64,000 bases of DNA. It comes from Zygnema cylindricum (taxonomy: Eukaryota; Streptophyta; Zygnematophyceae; Zygnematales; Zygnemataceae). The stretch is from positions 243,305 to 307,304 of the forward strand of contig JBBHKE010001764.1 in the NCBI GenBank assembly GCA_037447655.1. Direction: 5' to 3'. Each line of letters starts with the position of its first letter. The stretch's first letter is position 1. This document shows, piece by piece, positions 37,408 through 51,300 of the stretch. Below the pieces are notes generated by a model that saw only the letters and a program-made list of their open reading frames with translations, did no database searches and was not told where the DNA came from. The position numbers and the translations under genes were made by a program.

Positions 37408-37870
37408 TTTGGAAAGGGGAAGAGGGACAGGGAGAGAGAGGAGTGGGGAAGACGTGAGAAAAGAGAAGGAGGGTGATAGGGAAGGGAAGAAGGACAGGGA
37501 AGGGGAGATAGAGGGAAAGGGAAAAATAGTGGGAGGCGGAGGAATGTAGGAGAGGGGAAGAAGAGGGAGAGGAGAAGGGAGAGGAAAGGGTAACAAGGGA
37601 GAGATAAAAAGAAAAACAACGCGGGGAATAAAATGGCGACTCGAGTGGCTGACAGGGAGAGGGAGGGGGAAAGGGAGGCGGGGAGAGAGGAGGAGAGAGA
37701 GAGGGTAGACTGAAGGAGGGTCGGGGGGAAGGGAAGGGAAGTCTTTGAAGGGGAGGGGAAAAGAGAGGAGGGCATATGGGAGGGAACTCTTGGGAAGTGT
37801 GAGAGAGAGGAGGAAGGAGGGAGGAGAAAATGGGAAGGGGAAGAGGGAGAGGAATAAAACGACAAAGCCA
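37408..37870 (-). promoter_or_regulatory. CT-rich leader and promoter region of gene A
   Basis: On the minus strand the sequence just upstream of the gene A start codon is strongly CT-rich for about 450 bases (GA-rich on plus), with few interruptions. Such pyrimidine tracts are common near transcription starts of plants and algae. A second GA-rich tract lies in intron 1 (about 36845-36990). No TATA box could be assigned. The transcription start is not known, so how much is 5' UTR is open. Confidence 0.4.
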
Positions 37871-38640
37871 AAATGCTTTGTCGTTTTAGTCCTTATTTAG
37901 TGTGGTATTTAGTGTGGTATTTAGGGTGGTATTTACCCATACCGACTCAGATATAGGGCTCAATACACAGATTTCCACACTATTTAATGTGAAGGAAAAG
38001 TTATAATAATCATGGCGCAATAAAAAAAAAAGGAGTCTAGAAGAGGGCTTCGCCAGGAAACGACAAAAGAAGAAGAGGACACGAAGGGGAAGGAGAGAGA
38101 GGCGTGAGAGGGGGTGAGGGACAAATAAAAAAGACGAAAATAAATTTGTCTTTGTTTGCCACTTTTTCTCCTACGTTTTTTTTTTCTGTCCTTCACTTTA
38201 TTTTTTTTAATTATGGCATTTCTGTACACTGCAGTGATGTCGCGTATCGGGAAAATTAATATCGTGATAAATTCGATATTCGATATATCGAAGATCGAGA
38301 AGTCAGGGGGATCGATACATCGCTCCGGGACCAACAAAAAATATCGCGATATATTTGGTAGGAAGTGGAGTACGTACAGTTGTAGTACGAAAAAACGTAC
38401 GACAAACGGGGCTTTGAAATTTTTGGGGGGGAGGGGAAGCCAATTAGCCAATGTCGTTTCAATATATTGCAGTATAGAAATATTGGCATATCGAGCTTTA
38501 CATCGAAAAAATATCGGGATATTGAGCTTCAGCGCATAACAAGGCGTAATATCGAATATCGGGTACCCAAAATAAAGCACATATAGAATATCGGGAAGGG
38601 GCCTTCGATACAAAACTCTACTGTACTGTACTCTTTAGAC
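37871..38640. other. Intergenic: 12-bp repeats and an ATATCG-rich stretch
   Basis: Three units of TATTTAGTGTGG type sit at 37898-37936. At 38260-38600 the words atatcg, gatatc and cgatat recur about ten or more times on both strands with gtac-rich spacers. No gene was found. Confidence 0.5.
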
Positions 38641-38719
38641 GTGTTCTAAAAAGTGCGGAGAATTTTGTACGGAGGTTGCGAATTTTTTCGTATCTAATTC
38701 TGTGTACGAACGGTGAGAT

Positions 38720-38920
38720 TTTGTGTATCTCCACCATATTTATGGTGTGATTGAAGCAACTCCCGTTTACAGGTGTTTAATCTTTCTTACTACGCGACAA
38801 AAATAGGGTGCTTGCATGGGAACTCGTTCTAAGTCTGAGCAAAAGGTGGCATTCGGCGTGTCTCCACCGAATTGAAGGTGTGTTCGAAACAACTCCCGTT
38901 CACAGGTGTTTTGCTTAGCT
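38720..38920. repeat. Imperfect direct repeat, intergenic
   Basis: About 38729-38785 and 38857-38913 share tctccacc, ggtgtg, caactcccgtt and acaggtgttt. The function is unknown. Confidence 0.55.
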
Positions 38921-39936
38921 GGACTGAACGTTACAGACTTATATGATTGTACCTTGAAATGGTACGGATGGGATATCCATAGGACTAGATTGGATTGGTC
39001 CAGAAGAAAAAGTCTTTATTGCAAAAAGAAGAAGAAAGAAGAAGATCCAGAAGAAGTAGATTGGATTCGTCTCACACTAGATTCTGCACTAAAAGGTACA
39101 ATCTGCAAAGAAAAGACTTGACTTGCTCGTCCAAGCCATGTTGAATACGGACAAAGCGGGAAATCCGGAGTTTCTGTACGAATCCTATTAACATCCACAG
39201 TGCTGTGATGTCCTGTACTGTACTTAACCGTATGAGAATCTACCGTATCTCCTTGCACATCAAGCATTCGGTTCGGCTCGAATCATTTCGGCTCGGTTCC
39301 CAAAGCTCAATTATAGACCTACTGAACCAGAACCGTTTTGCCGTACAGCAGTGGTACTTTACAGAAGTATATCAATTTTTCAAAGACAGATTACAGCTGT
39401 CTCTGGTGGACGAAATCTTCAACGCCGACAATGTTGTACGGCCCTAGATGCGGAACTGGATTCTTAAATGTAGAGAAATGCCAAAAGATTTGCCACGTAG
39501 GCATAGTACAACCAATAACTGGTAGAAAACAGGCTGCAAACGGCGACAAACTGGAGGTTTAAACGTCGGAAGCAGGACCTAAACGCATAGGTACTGAAAG
39601 TAATTCATCCGTACCGACATTGTATCCGTACTGGCCTTGTTGACTCGGATAGTCAGAATGGCATTACGTGTCATGGTACCATGACTGGTCTCTGGAGTCC
39701 AGCTGTCGAGTATCTTAAGGTGAAGTGCTGAACTTAACAAAAGGTCAAAGAGAAGATTTTGTTATCAAATTCGCGATGGTTAAACCATGGATGTACAAAA
39801 CTTTATTGGAATGGAAAATTGTTTACTACTGTACTGTACCATTAAAGGCTACAGTTGTAGAAACCAGAAAAAACAAAAAATACACTAGGTAAACAACACT
39901 AAAAACAAAAACAATAAAAACAAAGAATAATAACGC

Positions 39937-40260
39937 CGTCCTTATTCTGTAGCTTGGAGGTCCCCGTATCTCCGGAGCTCCAAAAGACGACAAATGACAA
40001 TTTTAAAGAAAGAATTCCGTACAGTTAGGTCTTCAATAGTTCTTGTTCTGTAGCTCGGTGGACCAGCTTGTCGAAAGTAGGAAAACGACAACCGTCAGCT
40101 CTTCTGGAAGTGAGGGTCCGTACAGTGAAGTTCTCCAAAAGTCCTTGTCGTGTAGCTCGGCGGTCCTGCTTCCCAAAGGGGGAAATACGTCACCCGGCGG
40201 CTGTACAGTGCAGCACTACTGGAAGTAATATGTCCGTACTAAGGTCTGTCTGCAAAAGTC
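39937..40260. repeat. Degenerate tandem repeat, period about 101 bp
   Basis: Three units share ttNtNNtgtagctNggNggtcc (near 39942, 40043 and 40144), with tccgtacagt and tcttctggaagt-type words between. It lies next to the MITE at 40313 in noncoding DNA. Confidence 0.65.
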
Positions 40261-40312
40261 CAAAGTCTAGCTGTCATTCGGTTATGTGTTGACCCATAGC
40301 TGGACTGTACGG

Positions 40313-40532
40313 TACACCGTGAATTGCTATTAGCGTCAATGTTTCTTTCGCCACTTAAAACATCGTTTATCCGTACACCTTGTCCGATTTTGTATCTGAC
40401 GGTTGCGATTGAAAGGTAACATTCTCAGCTTTCGATTGGCGGTCTCAAATTGAGAATCGGACAAGTGTGTACGGAGAAAATATGTTTTAAGTGGCGAAAA
40501 AAACATTAACGCTAATAGCGATTCACGGTGTA
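40313..40532. mobile_element. MITE in the intergenic region
   Basis: Terminal inverted repeats TACACCGTGAATTGCTATTA and AATAGCGATTCACGGTGTA flank 220 bp. A second inner inverted pair is also present: cgccacttaaaacat near 40353 and atgttttaagtggcg near 40485. It is flanked by TA, as for Tc1/mariner-type elements. Confidence 0.78.
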
Positions 40533-40539
40533 GCTTGAT

Positions 40540-42218
40540 GACCACCAAAAAGAATAGGATACGACAACCGCAGATCCCACCGGTGGAGCTGACGCTACAT
40601 CGCTTATGGTATTGTATGTCACAAGCATAGTTCAAAAGTAGGCGTTTTTATGGTAGGCCTTTGGTCGGCGCCTTTATCGTAAGTTGTGTTACGGGCTTTT
40701 CATGTGATCTTCTTAGATCGCTACTTTGATCAGCGACCGTCCGATCGTCCGAATCTGACGGTGTAAACAACAAATTTTGGTCCAAATGTTTTAATTGGTC
40801 CAATTTTTGGTCCGAATGTTTTAATTGGTCCGAATAGGTCCGAATACAATATGGGTCTTAAGGTCATATTGTATGTTTTGCATACAATAGGCATATTGTA
40901 TAGGCCTACTTTCACCTACTTTTGAACTATGGTCACAAGCGTGCAAGATTTTGAATGTCGCACGAAATCAGCATACCGTGCGATAATTTTTTCGGGAGTT
41001 GTCGCAATTTTGTGCGGCTGACTTCACCCATGAATATCGAACTGAAATCGCCAGGCACGCATAAAGCATAAAAATGAATGCCACTGATTTTTTTTATGTT
41101 ACTTTGCGTGATTCTCATGATCACAGATCTTCAAAGAAAAATCATTTGTATGCCTCGCACGTGTGAATCGAATTAAAAAAGATGTACTCGCAAATTTAGG
41201 TTTTGTCGGACCTCAGCGCTCATTACTAAGAATTGAAAAAAAAATCGTTTTTAGCACCAAAGGTAATGCTGACTTTTGCACTCAAGATCCTCACACTTGG
41301 CCACTAGGACACACATGTTCTTGCTTGTATACTTTAAATACATTTTTTTCTAATATACTAGATAACAAATAACCAATAATTAGTAATCAATAACCAATAA
41401 CCAATAGCTATGCACATACGGAAATGGGAGAATCTAATTCTACGAGAGAAACGATTAGCTGATGAAGGAAAGTGAGACAATTTGCTACATATCTAAAAAA
41501 CATTTACTTAACAACATGAGAGAAAGGTATGGAGTGAATGCGACAGAGTTCAAGTTAGGGAGGTGGAAAGATGGATTTTATTCTTTGACAATAATTGTGC
41601 GTGAAGGTACCTCTTTGCTATCAGTATGAAATGAAATGTTGGCTTGTCCATTCTATTTTACTCTGCCCATTCATTCCTTAATCAACGTGCATCTTGTATG
41701 AACACCACTTGGCAAGAGTGACTTCACCAGATGATTAGAAACCTCAATAAAAAATACTGGAAAACAACAGTTGTAGCAAGCAATTCACAACAAAAAATAT
41801 AAAAATGACAAATACCAATGTACTAAAAATCATACCATTTGGTAAAGAACACAATATGTTTAAATAGAAAACATATATGGCACTACTTCCATGCCTCACG
41901 AACATTTGATATGTTTGCTGTCCTTGTTGTAACGTGTACAGCAACATTCAATCGAACCACTTTAGTTTTAGAGCATGAGAAATTATGATTTCCTTTCACA
42001 CTGTAGTTCCACATTCACTATGGAAATTGACTCGGACCAAAAGAAGTAACATAAGCCTAACCTCGCAATATAAGATAAAAATATAAGAAATAAGTATAAA
42101 TAAAAAAAACAGCAAAGCAAGTCTACATCTTTAACTTATACAATAAGAATCTATGAAAAAAAACTTCATTGTCTCAACACATTCTCATAGCATCGTATGC
42201 TCTCCTTGTGCCTGGTTG
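40540..42218. other. Intergenic and 3' flank of gene B
   Basis: About 1.7 kb between the MITE and the gene B stop. The part next to 42218 is probably 3' UTR on minus. A ttttggtccnaatgttttaattggtcc pair lies at 40778-40835. Nothing else can be supported. Confidence 0.45.
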
Positions 42219-45200
42219 TCACACTGGAGTACAAACTGTTGCTCCAACCACCAGCTTGGTATCGTCGCAAATCCAGCCTCCATTAGCCTGCTTGAATTGC
42301 ACTTGATTTTTGTTGAAAGAGGTCAAGATTGACAAACAGGTGTCGCCAGCAACCACGGTGTAAATAGTGTTGCCGGCAGCTGTGCAGATACGACCAATTT
42401 CCTCGAAGGAGGTCGCTGAAGTGCATACCTATGGATATTCATATATGAAAGATAAGAAAAAGATCAGTTAAAATTGAAGTTGTGACAACACTTGGAGAAC
42501 AAGTGACGAACAAACAACATTTTGTAAACAATATCATCGCTAGAATTCAATAATAAAACGAAGCATAACCCATGCAAACGCCAATTAAAGAGGGTACTAA
42601 ACATTATTCCTCATATTGAACCCACCCTATCAATAAGGTATAAGATTTCTTTCATATACAGTTAGAATTTTCACCTCAGGACCCAACAAAACGATGTCGC
42701 CGGTTGGAGGAAAGAGGTTGGCACATTTGATACTGGGGTTAAGGGAAAAGAAGTCGCTTGCGCTTCTTCCAAAAGTAGAATTGATAACACTTGCACACGT
42801 GGCACCAGAAGGAACAGTATATGTGGAATTGCAGAGGCGGGTCTCTAAGGGTGTGCCAGTTTTTATGCAAATCTACATCCAAAAAACCATGGCAAATTTA
42901 GAGTTAATTAATATTCTGGTTTTGATTTTGGATATTTCTAACCAAAGATCGTAAATAATGTTTGTGACAATTTCCAACCCAAAAAATATAACATAGAGCT
43001 ATTGACCAATTTTCAATCCAACATCATAAAACAATGTTAATGCCAACCATCACAACAAACATAAAGTTAGTAACAATAAAGGAATGCACACTCCACTTCA
43101 GCAACACTACCTAGTATTACTAATGCTACTTCTGGATTACCCTGATTGCTATTTTAATAAACAGTGGAGCGTAATGGCACTCATTTCTTATACGCATCTC
43201 TGAATGTCTTCTGACAAGGAGTTTATTCAATAGTGTGCGATTCGTATATATTCTGTAAGGGGTCCGAGGATGTTTTTGGTTGCTTTCATTTGCAAAATGA
43301 TTCTTCATGCCAAGCGCAAAAAAAACCGCAACTCTTGAATGTGGTTCGCAAACAGGCAAGTTAAGAAAGTCGTGATGTTTCATGGATGGTTTATTTTTCG
43401 GAAGTGGGGTGCCTTTGAAACGGCATTTCCTTACTTAATTTTCAGAGAAAGAATTTTGGTTCCCTCACCTGCTTTCCTACAGGTAAACTGGCACCGCAGT
43501 TAAGGTTCACATTTGGAGATCCTCGGCCGCCGAGAGTTGCACTGGATGCTAGTTGGAAAAGTGACGCAACAGAGGCACAGGTGTCATTCTGAAAAATTGC
43601 AAAAACATGTAGTAAGTCGATAACTAAAACAGAAATGGAACAGAGCCATCAAACGGGATAAATGAAGCGTCAAAGGGAATAGACTGAGCAAGGTAGGTTT
43701 TTCATGAGTTGCTTGATTAATGAAAGTATGAATAAATGTGACAGACCCTCTTTCCAGGATTAGCATAAATAGCCACAGTTAACTTAGATTGCCCGTCAAC
43801 GTTTTGTTTCGTCCTGAATGTAAAACATAAAAAATACCGAAAATCGCGTGAATTCTTAGTATAAAGACATCTCTTTATAGCGATTACAATTCGATCGACA
43901 GACTTTTTGCCCTTTTTTTGTTTTTGTTCTTGTTGACTATGATTGTGTTATTCACTCACAGTGTCTCACTCATTTGAGTATCAGAATAAGATAAGGAAAG
44001 AAAAGAATATTCCATGTACAATAAAATGCCGGTTCAACTAGAAGTAGGTTCCAAAACCTAGAAAATAAGTTCAAAACCTTCCGACGCGTTAAATCCTGGG
44101 GTTACAGTCTGGCCCTGACATACGACAACGAATTTCCGGAGCAAGGGACATAATTCTAATTTAGCAGATTGCCCTTCAATGTAGAAAAAGAGTTTTAGAA
44201 TAAATGGAATTAGACGGAGTCTAGAGACTGTTGCGCCAAAAGAATGTAACAAGAATGACAAATTGTAATGATATTTTTATAATCCAGAAGGCTTCGATTC
44301 TCAATAATACTTTGAAAGTAAGATGCAATGCAGATATTGACGGGAAGACTACTTTAAGAAAGAGTATGAAGTGAACAATGATATTCCTATATTGTCGTTC
44401 ACAATTTTCCCATGTTTGTATAAAAGATGAGATTGTTTTAGATCTCTTCTAAGACAGTTTTGTCCGTATTCACCTGGTTGACGATGTAGGGCAAAGCACA
44501 TCTCCTGGACCCAGTCACATTTACCACTTTGAGAGAAGGTAAGGCAATCGAGCAGTTCACATCCTGCAGAGACCGAATACACTCAAAGTCAGAAAAGAGA
44601 GTGAAAATCTGTGACGTGATAGACAGTTCACCCCTTGTGACGTGTCAGAGAAACACTATTTTTGCTTCTTGCCTTGTAGCCAGATGGTTTACCGATCGTG
44701 AGTTATGCCATAAAGCATTCTTCTTCTCTAATAGAAATGTCGAATCAAATCAACATTCTAAGACTATGTCATAGCAGGACAATACTCAAAATTATTATGT
44801 TACCTCCGGATCATGCAACATTTGTACATTAAATAAGCATTGTATCAACATATTGTATTGGGAATATCAAACAACAATCGCATTGCTGCATTAAAGCTGC
44901 AAGCTTAGAGATGCACAGAAACAGCACATTAGTGCACCGATTTACCGTCTTGTCATCTGCATCTATACGCAACACTACACCGCTAATCGTTATTAGTGTA
45001 AAAGTTTTTTTCGCCACTTAAAACATATTTTCTCCTTGCACACCCTTCGGTTTGTAAATTGGAGACTGCCAATAGGAAGTTATGAAACTTGCCTTCCATT
45101 AGCAACTATCGGATTGACAATCCAACAAGTGTGCACGAAGAAAAGATGCTTTAAGTGGCGAAAAAAACTTTCACACTAATAGCGATACATGGTGTAGTTT

Positions 45201-45331
45201 TCTCATGCTCACCCTCGGTTGCTGGAGCCTAAAGAGAGTTGCGTTGATGCCAAACACGTCAGCAAGGAGGTCGCACGTCACTGTCGGGCCGCTTGGAACA
45301 GTGAAACGTTGACTAGAGAGACTTGCCGCAT
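42219..45331 (-). CDS. Gene B: C-terminal LysM modules and stop
   Basis: Exons 45331-45213, 44563-44474, 43588-43469, 42872-42675 and 42428-42219 are supported. They contain repeated LysM signatures: QRFTVPSGPTVTCDLLADVF, NDTCASVASLFQLA, STYTVPSGATCASVIN and TIYTVVAGDTCLSILTSFN, each with flanking cysteines. LysM modules bind N-acetylglucosamine polymers such as chitin or peptidoglycan. The last exon ends TVCTPV with TGA at 42219-42221. Between 44474 and 43588 one or two more exons are expected, since a half module must precede NDTC. Candidates lie near 44070-44180 (GQTVTPGFNASE) and 43750-43815 (SKLTVAIYANPG), but their splice phases do not fit cleanly. Confidence 0.75.
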
Positions 45332-48300
45332 CTGCCACATAGTATCCACCAATTGATGAGTCCATCAACAAAGTACTGTCATGCTAATACATGGAAAGGT
45401 TATACTGCTCAACTACACCGTTGTTGGTTACACCATTGTTGGTTATTACAGTTGAAGTACAATAAGTCTAGCAGGATATCTTCTCTTTTCAGTCGTATTG
45501 AACCTATTTTATTATTATTAACCGACTCAGTATTCTCAACTCGGTTAGTGAAAAACATCCTGAGTTCCACATATTAAATAAAGATTTGAACTGCAAGCAT
45601 TGCAACCTTTCACTAGATCTGTCCACACTAAAATAGGTTTGAAGGAAAACATGTTTGTCACACCTAGGAAGCTGCAATCTTCCAAGGTGGGAAATAGAAA
45701 GCTATAAACCGATGGGAAGCGGTAGGATATTTTTGGTCTTGGTTTGGAATATCAAAACACCAGAAATATATAAAAAAACTTATAATATTTTGTGTGATGA
45801 ACAATTTGTCTAACATGGCTATCTGATGAATTTCTGCCACCAATAGCTATTACATCAGAGCTAAAAGCTTTTCCATTTATTGTTATTCTAATGGAAATTT
45901 TCCTTTTCCCTCAATTATGCTGCTCTCTTTTGTGTTATCACTCTCACCTTCAGTCTATGTATCTTACATCCGCTTAGTTTTTTCACTCAATTCTCTTTCT
46001 TTTTCAGCTTGATCAGCTTGCACAAAATCGTGAGAGTAATACAGAGGGAGAAAATCTTAGCTATTGCGCAAATAAATAACTGCGAATCTTTGCAATTAAC
46101 TTGTTATGTTAAAACCAAGAGTGTTGAAACTTACTGGAAAGACACGTGGCACCTCCGCCAAAAGCGTATTGAGAAAGCGAATAGCCGGAAGGACAGAGAC
46201 ATGTGTACACTCCAGGAGAAGAATTCACATTCACACACTCTCCCACTAAACATGGGTTGAACGAATCAAACGTGCATGGAGATGCTGCAAACAAAAAAAA
46301 AAGTTTAGAATTGACAGTAATGGTCTTTAGAGGCAAATGCAGAAGGTCGACAGCAACAGTACACATCTCGGGTAACTTAGAAGTCAGCAAGACCAGTCAG
46401 TTATTCCCCTATTTTCTCCAGTTGTGGAATTGGATTACTAGTGATTACAAAATGGCTTACAGTTATTGTAACATACAAAGTACCATCATTTTCTCGAATT
46501 TTGAACAAATTCTTTAGTTTCTTTGAACGACACTGGTCGTTTATACTCACCTGGCACACAAGTCTGAGAGCCATCGGTGTTATTGGCGGCAACAAAGTTA
46601 GTTGGGCAGGAACATAAATTTCTCTGGCCAACCACGGTGCAGGTTCCGGCTCCACAGGGATTCAATCTGCCCGCAGGAAAAGTACTATTTTGGAGCCCTA
46701 AAGCCCCATAGCTACGGGATTGGCATGGATCGCTGCCTGCATATAGTTGAAGCAATAGTAAAGGTGAGATAAATATGCCAGTCAAAACGTTTTAGGCTTT
46801 TAGGTTTACCTCATAATTTTACCTACAACAATTTACGCAGAGTGAGAAGCTTTGAGTGACATCTTTATTTTCATCATAGTTTCATATGAGAAAACTATAG
46901 AATGTTGACAATGTATGTTCTGTATCTTACAATCATAACTTACCATGTTTCAATGCACCAGCTACCAGAGATAGTGTGGGTGAAACTTTATGGAAAGTTT
47001 GTCATCCGCACATTTTTTTGTGAATCATGACGCAAAACAAAGAGTTGGCCACAAGATTCCATAGAACCAAAAATGAGCATTGCCCACATTATTTCAATGC
47101 TTGTTACTCTTCCGTACACATGAAACCCTAGGCAGGGTAGCGTAGTAGAAGACTTCTGTGACACTTCGTCTGGTAAGCAGTGGAGTAGGCCATAGGGATT
47201 TATGGGTTCGTTACACAACCGGAGCTCTTTTTGCCAGGGAGCTCATACACAGTATTGTGAGTGCTAAAATGTCTTGGTCTCACAAATTATGGTAATATCT
47301 TTTTTTTTATAATATGTGTTCAGTGCTCATAAAATTTCGTAATCTGAAAACACACTACAAGGACGCACTGAAGGATTGCTGTAATTTGCGGAATAAAAAA
47401 CACAGATTTTGGTAGACGACTGAATGTATTCACATTATGAAGAATTGAAATTTTTTTGTGTAGAGTGCTACAAGCCACTAACCACATTTCATAAATCATT
47501 TGCTAGATAAGTAAACCTTGGATAACTGGTTTTGAATGTGAGGTGTTTGTAGTGTTTATCAACTGAAAACAGATTAACTGTCAATATCCTTGTTCAAGTT
47601 GATAGATGTCAAAATACTCACATGCAACTGATTTTCAAATTCTCGACCATAATCAAAACTATTTTCTTTACAAAATCACAAGCATGAATTTTCAATATTT
47701 TTAAACCACGGCGTGATAGGGAAGATGGAAATTTCCACCTTTGACGATTGGGACGAATCCTGCGGTAGAGAAAATTCCACATGTCCCAAAGCCGCTTCGA
47801 ATGGAAATTCGCATAAATCCTTTCTCTCCCCAACTTACTCCCCATGAATTTTTTATGATTAAATGGGGGGGACTAGTGGTAAGGCTATATCCCACAACCA
47901 CAACATTGTGGTCCACACCATTATTGAAGCAATTTGGGTCATCGTATATAAAACCCTGTACAAGTAGAAACACAAAAATAGAAAAATTTACTGTTTGAAT
48001 GATTTTATCATGCATTCACCATCTCTTGCTAATAGTATAGAATATAACATTACAACAACTTCAAATACTGCAGCTCTGAAATTACTCTTGATGGAAAAAA
48101 TCCACGGCATTTACATAGAGTTTCATTTAGGTAAATAGTAGCTGAATGAAATTTCACGAAACCAATTCCTTTGACAATTTGAAATCCAAACTTAGTATGT
48201 ACAAATTGCTTAATTAACACACTTGCACGATTGTGGATTTTTATCCTTCGATGTATTTTTGTAGAAATATAGTACTCTAATACCACTTCCAATATTGAAC

Positions 48301-51300
48301 GTAAAATAGATGAGCATTTCATTCACATTGACAAAAAAGCAAACAATCACAACCTTTTTACAAAGAGAGGTAAAGAAATAAAAGTACTTACTCCTTTATA
48401 GCGGATAAAGGATTCGCTCGACGCCTCGATCATGATTCCCATGGGTCCTTGGAGGATTGCAAGAAGGAGATCCAACAATCGCAATGGTTTCACTCTTTCA
48501 TAAGACGAAATGGTAGAACCAATGAGGACCTGCATATTATACTAAAAGTCAATGAATAAAAGTCTTGTATTGGATACCGACATACCACGACTTTCTCAAA
48601 ATCATCATGTTTGTTGTTGACATTTCTTGATAATTTTTTATTTTTTTTCGTTCTTTTTCTTCATTCCTTCCAATGCACGGCCTTTCCTTAGAGCCAACTG
48701 TGTAAAGCTATACTTATCTAAATATTTCCAGGGTAATTTAAAAAAGTTTTTATTTACAGTATATTTTAAAAAATCACCAAAGCATAATACTAGTCGTTTG
48801 AGTTCGGGAATATCCACACAACGTTGCCGAAAGTCAACACGGTGGACAAAAAGAATAAAAAAATGTACAACGTGCAAATATTTATTTGCCTTACTTTTGT
48901 GATATTACAAACATCAGGATACAGATTGTACGGCCAACTTGTCTCATTAGAAATTCTCGTAGAAGCTGAGTACTCAAAAGTATCTCCAGGAAAGCCTCCA
49001 CTACAGCCCATTTGATTTCCTTGACAATCCAAAACTTGCTGTTCAGAGAGAGAGGGATAAACATTTCCTCCATTTGCAAGAAAAATCGCACTTTCGATCG
49101 TGGAAATCGGAGCAAAAATCCAGCTGGCACCTGGATGTATAAAAAAAAAACGAAAAAAAAGAAAAGAAAACACGTCGCTAACCTCAAATAATAAGCAGGA
49201 AACTCACTAAATTGTATTCAAAATTGAGCCAACTCTGCAAAGTTCAAACCTACTTTTATGATTTAAAAGCAAATATATATTGGACCTCTTTTGCAGCGAA
49301 GGTAGCAATATGAGCAGGATCTTCATCTCCGTCCCCTCCCCTTACCTCCTCTCCCACCTTCTCTCCCTTCCGGCCCTCTCCCTCGTCCCCTTCCCATCTC
49401 CCTCCCTCTCCCCTCCCCTCCCCCCCTCGCTCCAACCCTCCCCAATTCTCCACTCCATTTTTAGCCTCTCTTGATTTGTTACAAACGAAATACAAAATCA
49501 TAGACATGGTTAATAGCCCTTAAAAAAATACCACTTCTACCATGCCGGGAAAGTTTCATTGGAAATAACATTGGGAAACATTCTTACTTAGCAGAAATCC
49601 TTGTTTATTCGGCTGGAAAATTTAGTTATTTAGATAGAAAAAACAAGTATTTACCACATGTGCTTTGATATCCAACACGGTCCGCTCCTCCTTTCTGAAC
49701 CCAATTCCATTGTTGTGGAAGTTTCCAACTTCGAGAAGTGCTCGAAAAACCCGAGCTTATATATCGAAACCAGCGATTTGAATATTGTGTTGTTTTATTT
49801 GCAGGAGGTAATAAACCCTTCACTCCAACTGGACAAACCTCGGAAAATCACAAAAAAGATAATAAAAAGGCCAAAAAACATCCAGCGGAAAGGTGGGGAT
49901 TTTGAGCTTAAAAAGACGTTTTAGACTGGAAATCAAAGTTTTCCAAATGTTTAAACAAAATGAAGAAAAAACTACATTTGGTCGCTTTTCTAGCAATGTC
50001 TATTATGTTTTAGGTCTTCAATACTAAGACCAGGACATAAAGCGTTTACACAGTCAATCTTGTTATTTTTTCTGAAGCAGTAACACAGATAAATTTGATC
50101 TGCCCATTTTTAAGTGATTATTGAAGTGCAGATTATAAAATAAAACTGCTAATTTTTGTGGTAAAATGCATCCATATTTTGATTGATGTAGGTAACAAGA
50201 ATTGGCAATGGCGTGCGCTTCAAAAGTTTGAGAATGAGCCACCTATAATTTCTTCAAAAACTTGCAAAATGTTGACCTTAGCTGCATATGTTTCCTAAAA
50301 GAAGACTCAAATGATAAGGAAAAATATGTACGACCGTTCAAGGACATCCATATTCACTTCTTGAATTCTTCCAAAATCTTAAATACGAAAAATGGCTTTT
50401 AAAAGGCCTTCTTAAATAAGAGTTAAATAAAGAATGACAGAATGAAAACATTTTCGCAATGATTGTGTACGTGGTAGAATGAATTTCAATACTTTAGGAA
50501 TTTTTCTCCAATACACTTTTTATGTGATTAGAAAGATAAATACGGTTGTAAAATATGTAAAACATGCGCCAATTGATGAATAATACTGTGATTACAAGCC
50601 AACAGTTAAAGCGCCACAAGCAAAAAAAGAAACAGATATTAAAACGACAAAAGTTAAAAGAGGAAAAAGGCGGCAAATAACAAGCAATAGGCATGCACCA
50701 CTTACTTGGGTTTCTTATGTATAAAGTCCCCTCTGTACTTATAAATCTTGACCGATCAGTGTTATATTTTATCCAGCAGTACATGTCCCCCCACGAATAG
50801 GTCCTACTAACGAAACCAGAGCAACTGCATTCTTGAGTACATAACTTTCCACAGTCTTCGGCAGAAACGCCGTAGTAAGATGTAATATCATAACTGGGAG
50901 CATCAATATTCTCGTAAGCCGTATATGAATTCTGAAATCCAAGACAATCTACAGAGAAACAGAAAAAAAAAAGGAAAAAAAAAGAGAAAAACTCCGGTAA
51001 ATGTGAAAAAAAGGAAGAAAAATAATAATAACAAGTAGCGTGTTAGTTATGCATCTTTGACGAACAAAATTGAACATGAGGAAGCTGAAAACATATTTTC
51101 TCATGAAGAAAAGGAGCAAACGAAGCGAAGACAAATTGCAAAATAAAGTTGAATAGCTTAGATATAATGAAACTGAACATTCAGAGGAAGAAAAGTGGAA
51201 AGAAAACTTCAAAACTCGAATCAGCTTCTCGTAAAGAACTGACTCGCGAATCCACATCCTAACTAAAGACCTTTTTTCTATAGGGTTTTTTACAATATAC

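Noticed and set aside
36721-37871. Several long Ser/Leu/Pro-rich open frames around 37 kb
   Set aside because: They are composition effects of the CT-rich leader; only the 37407-37163 part is supported by NIDO motifs and a donor.
38156-38613. Open frames on both strands in the ATATCG-rich stretch
   Set aside because: They have no domain, splice or codon support; the sequence is repeat-like.
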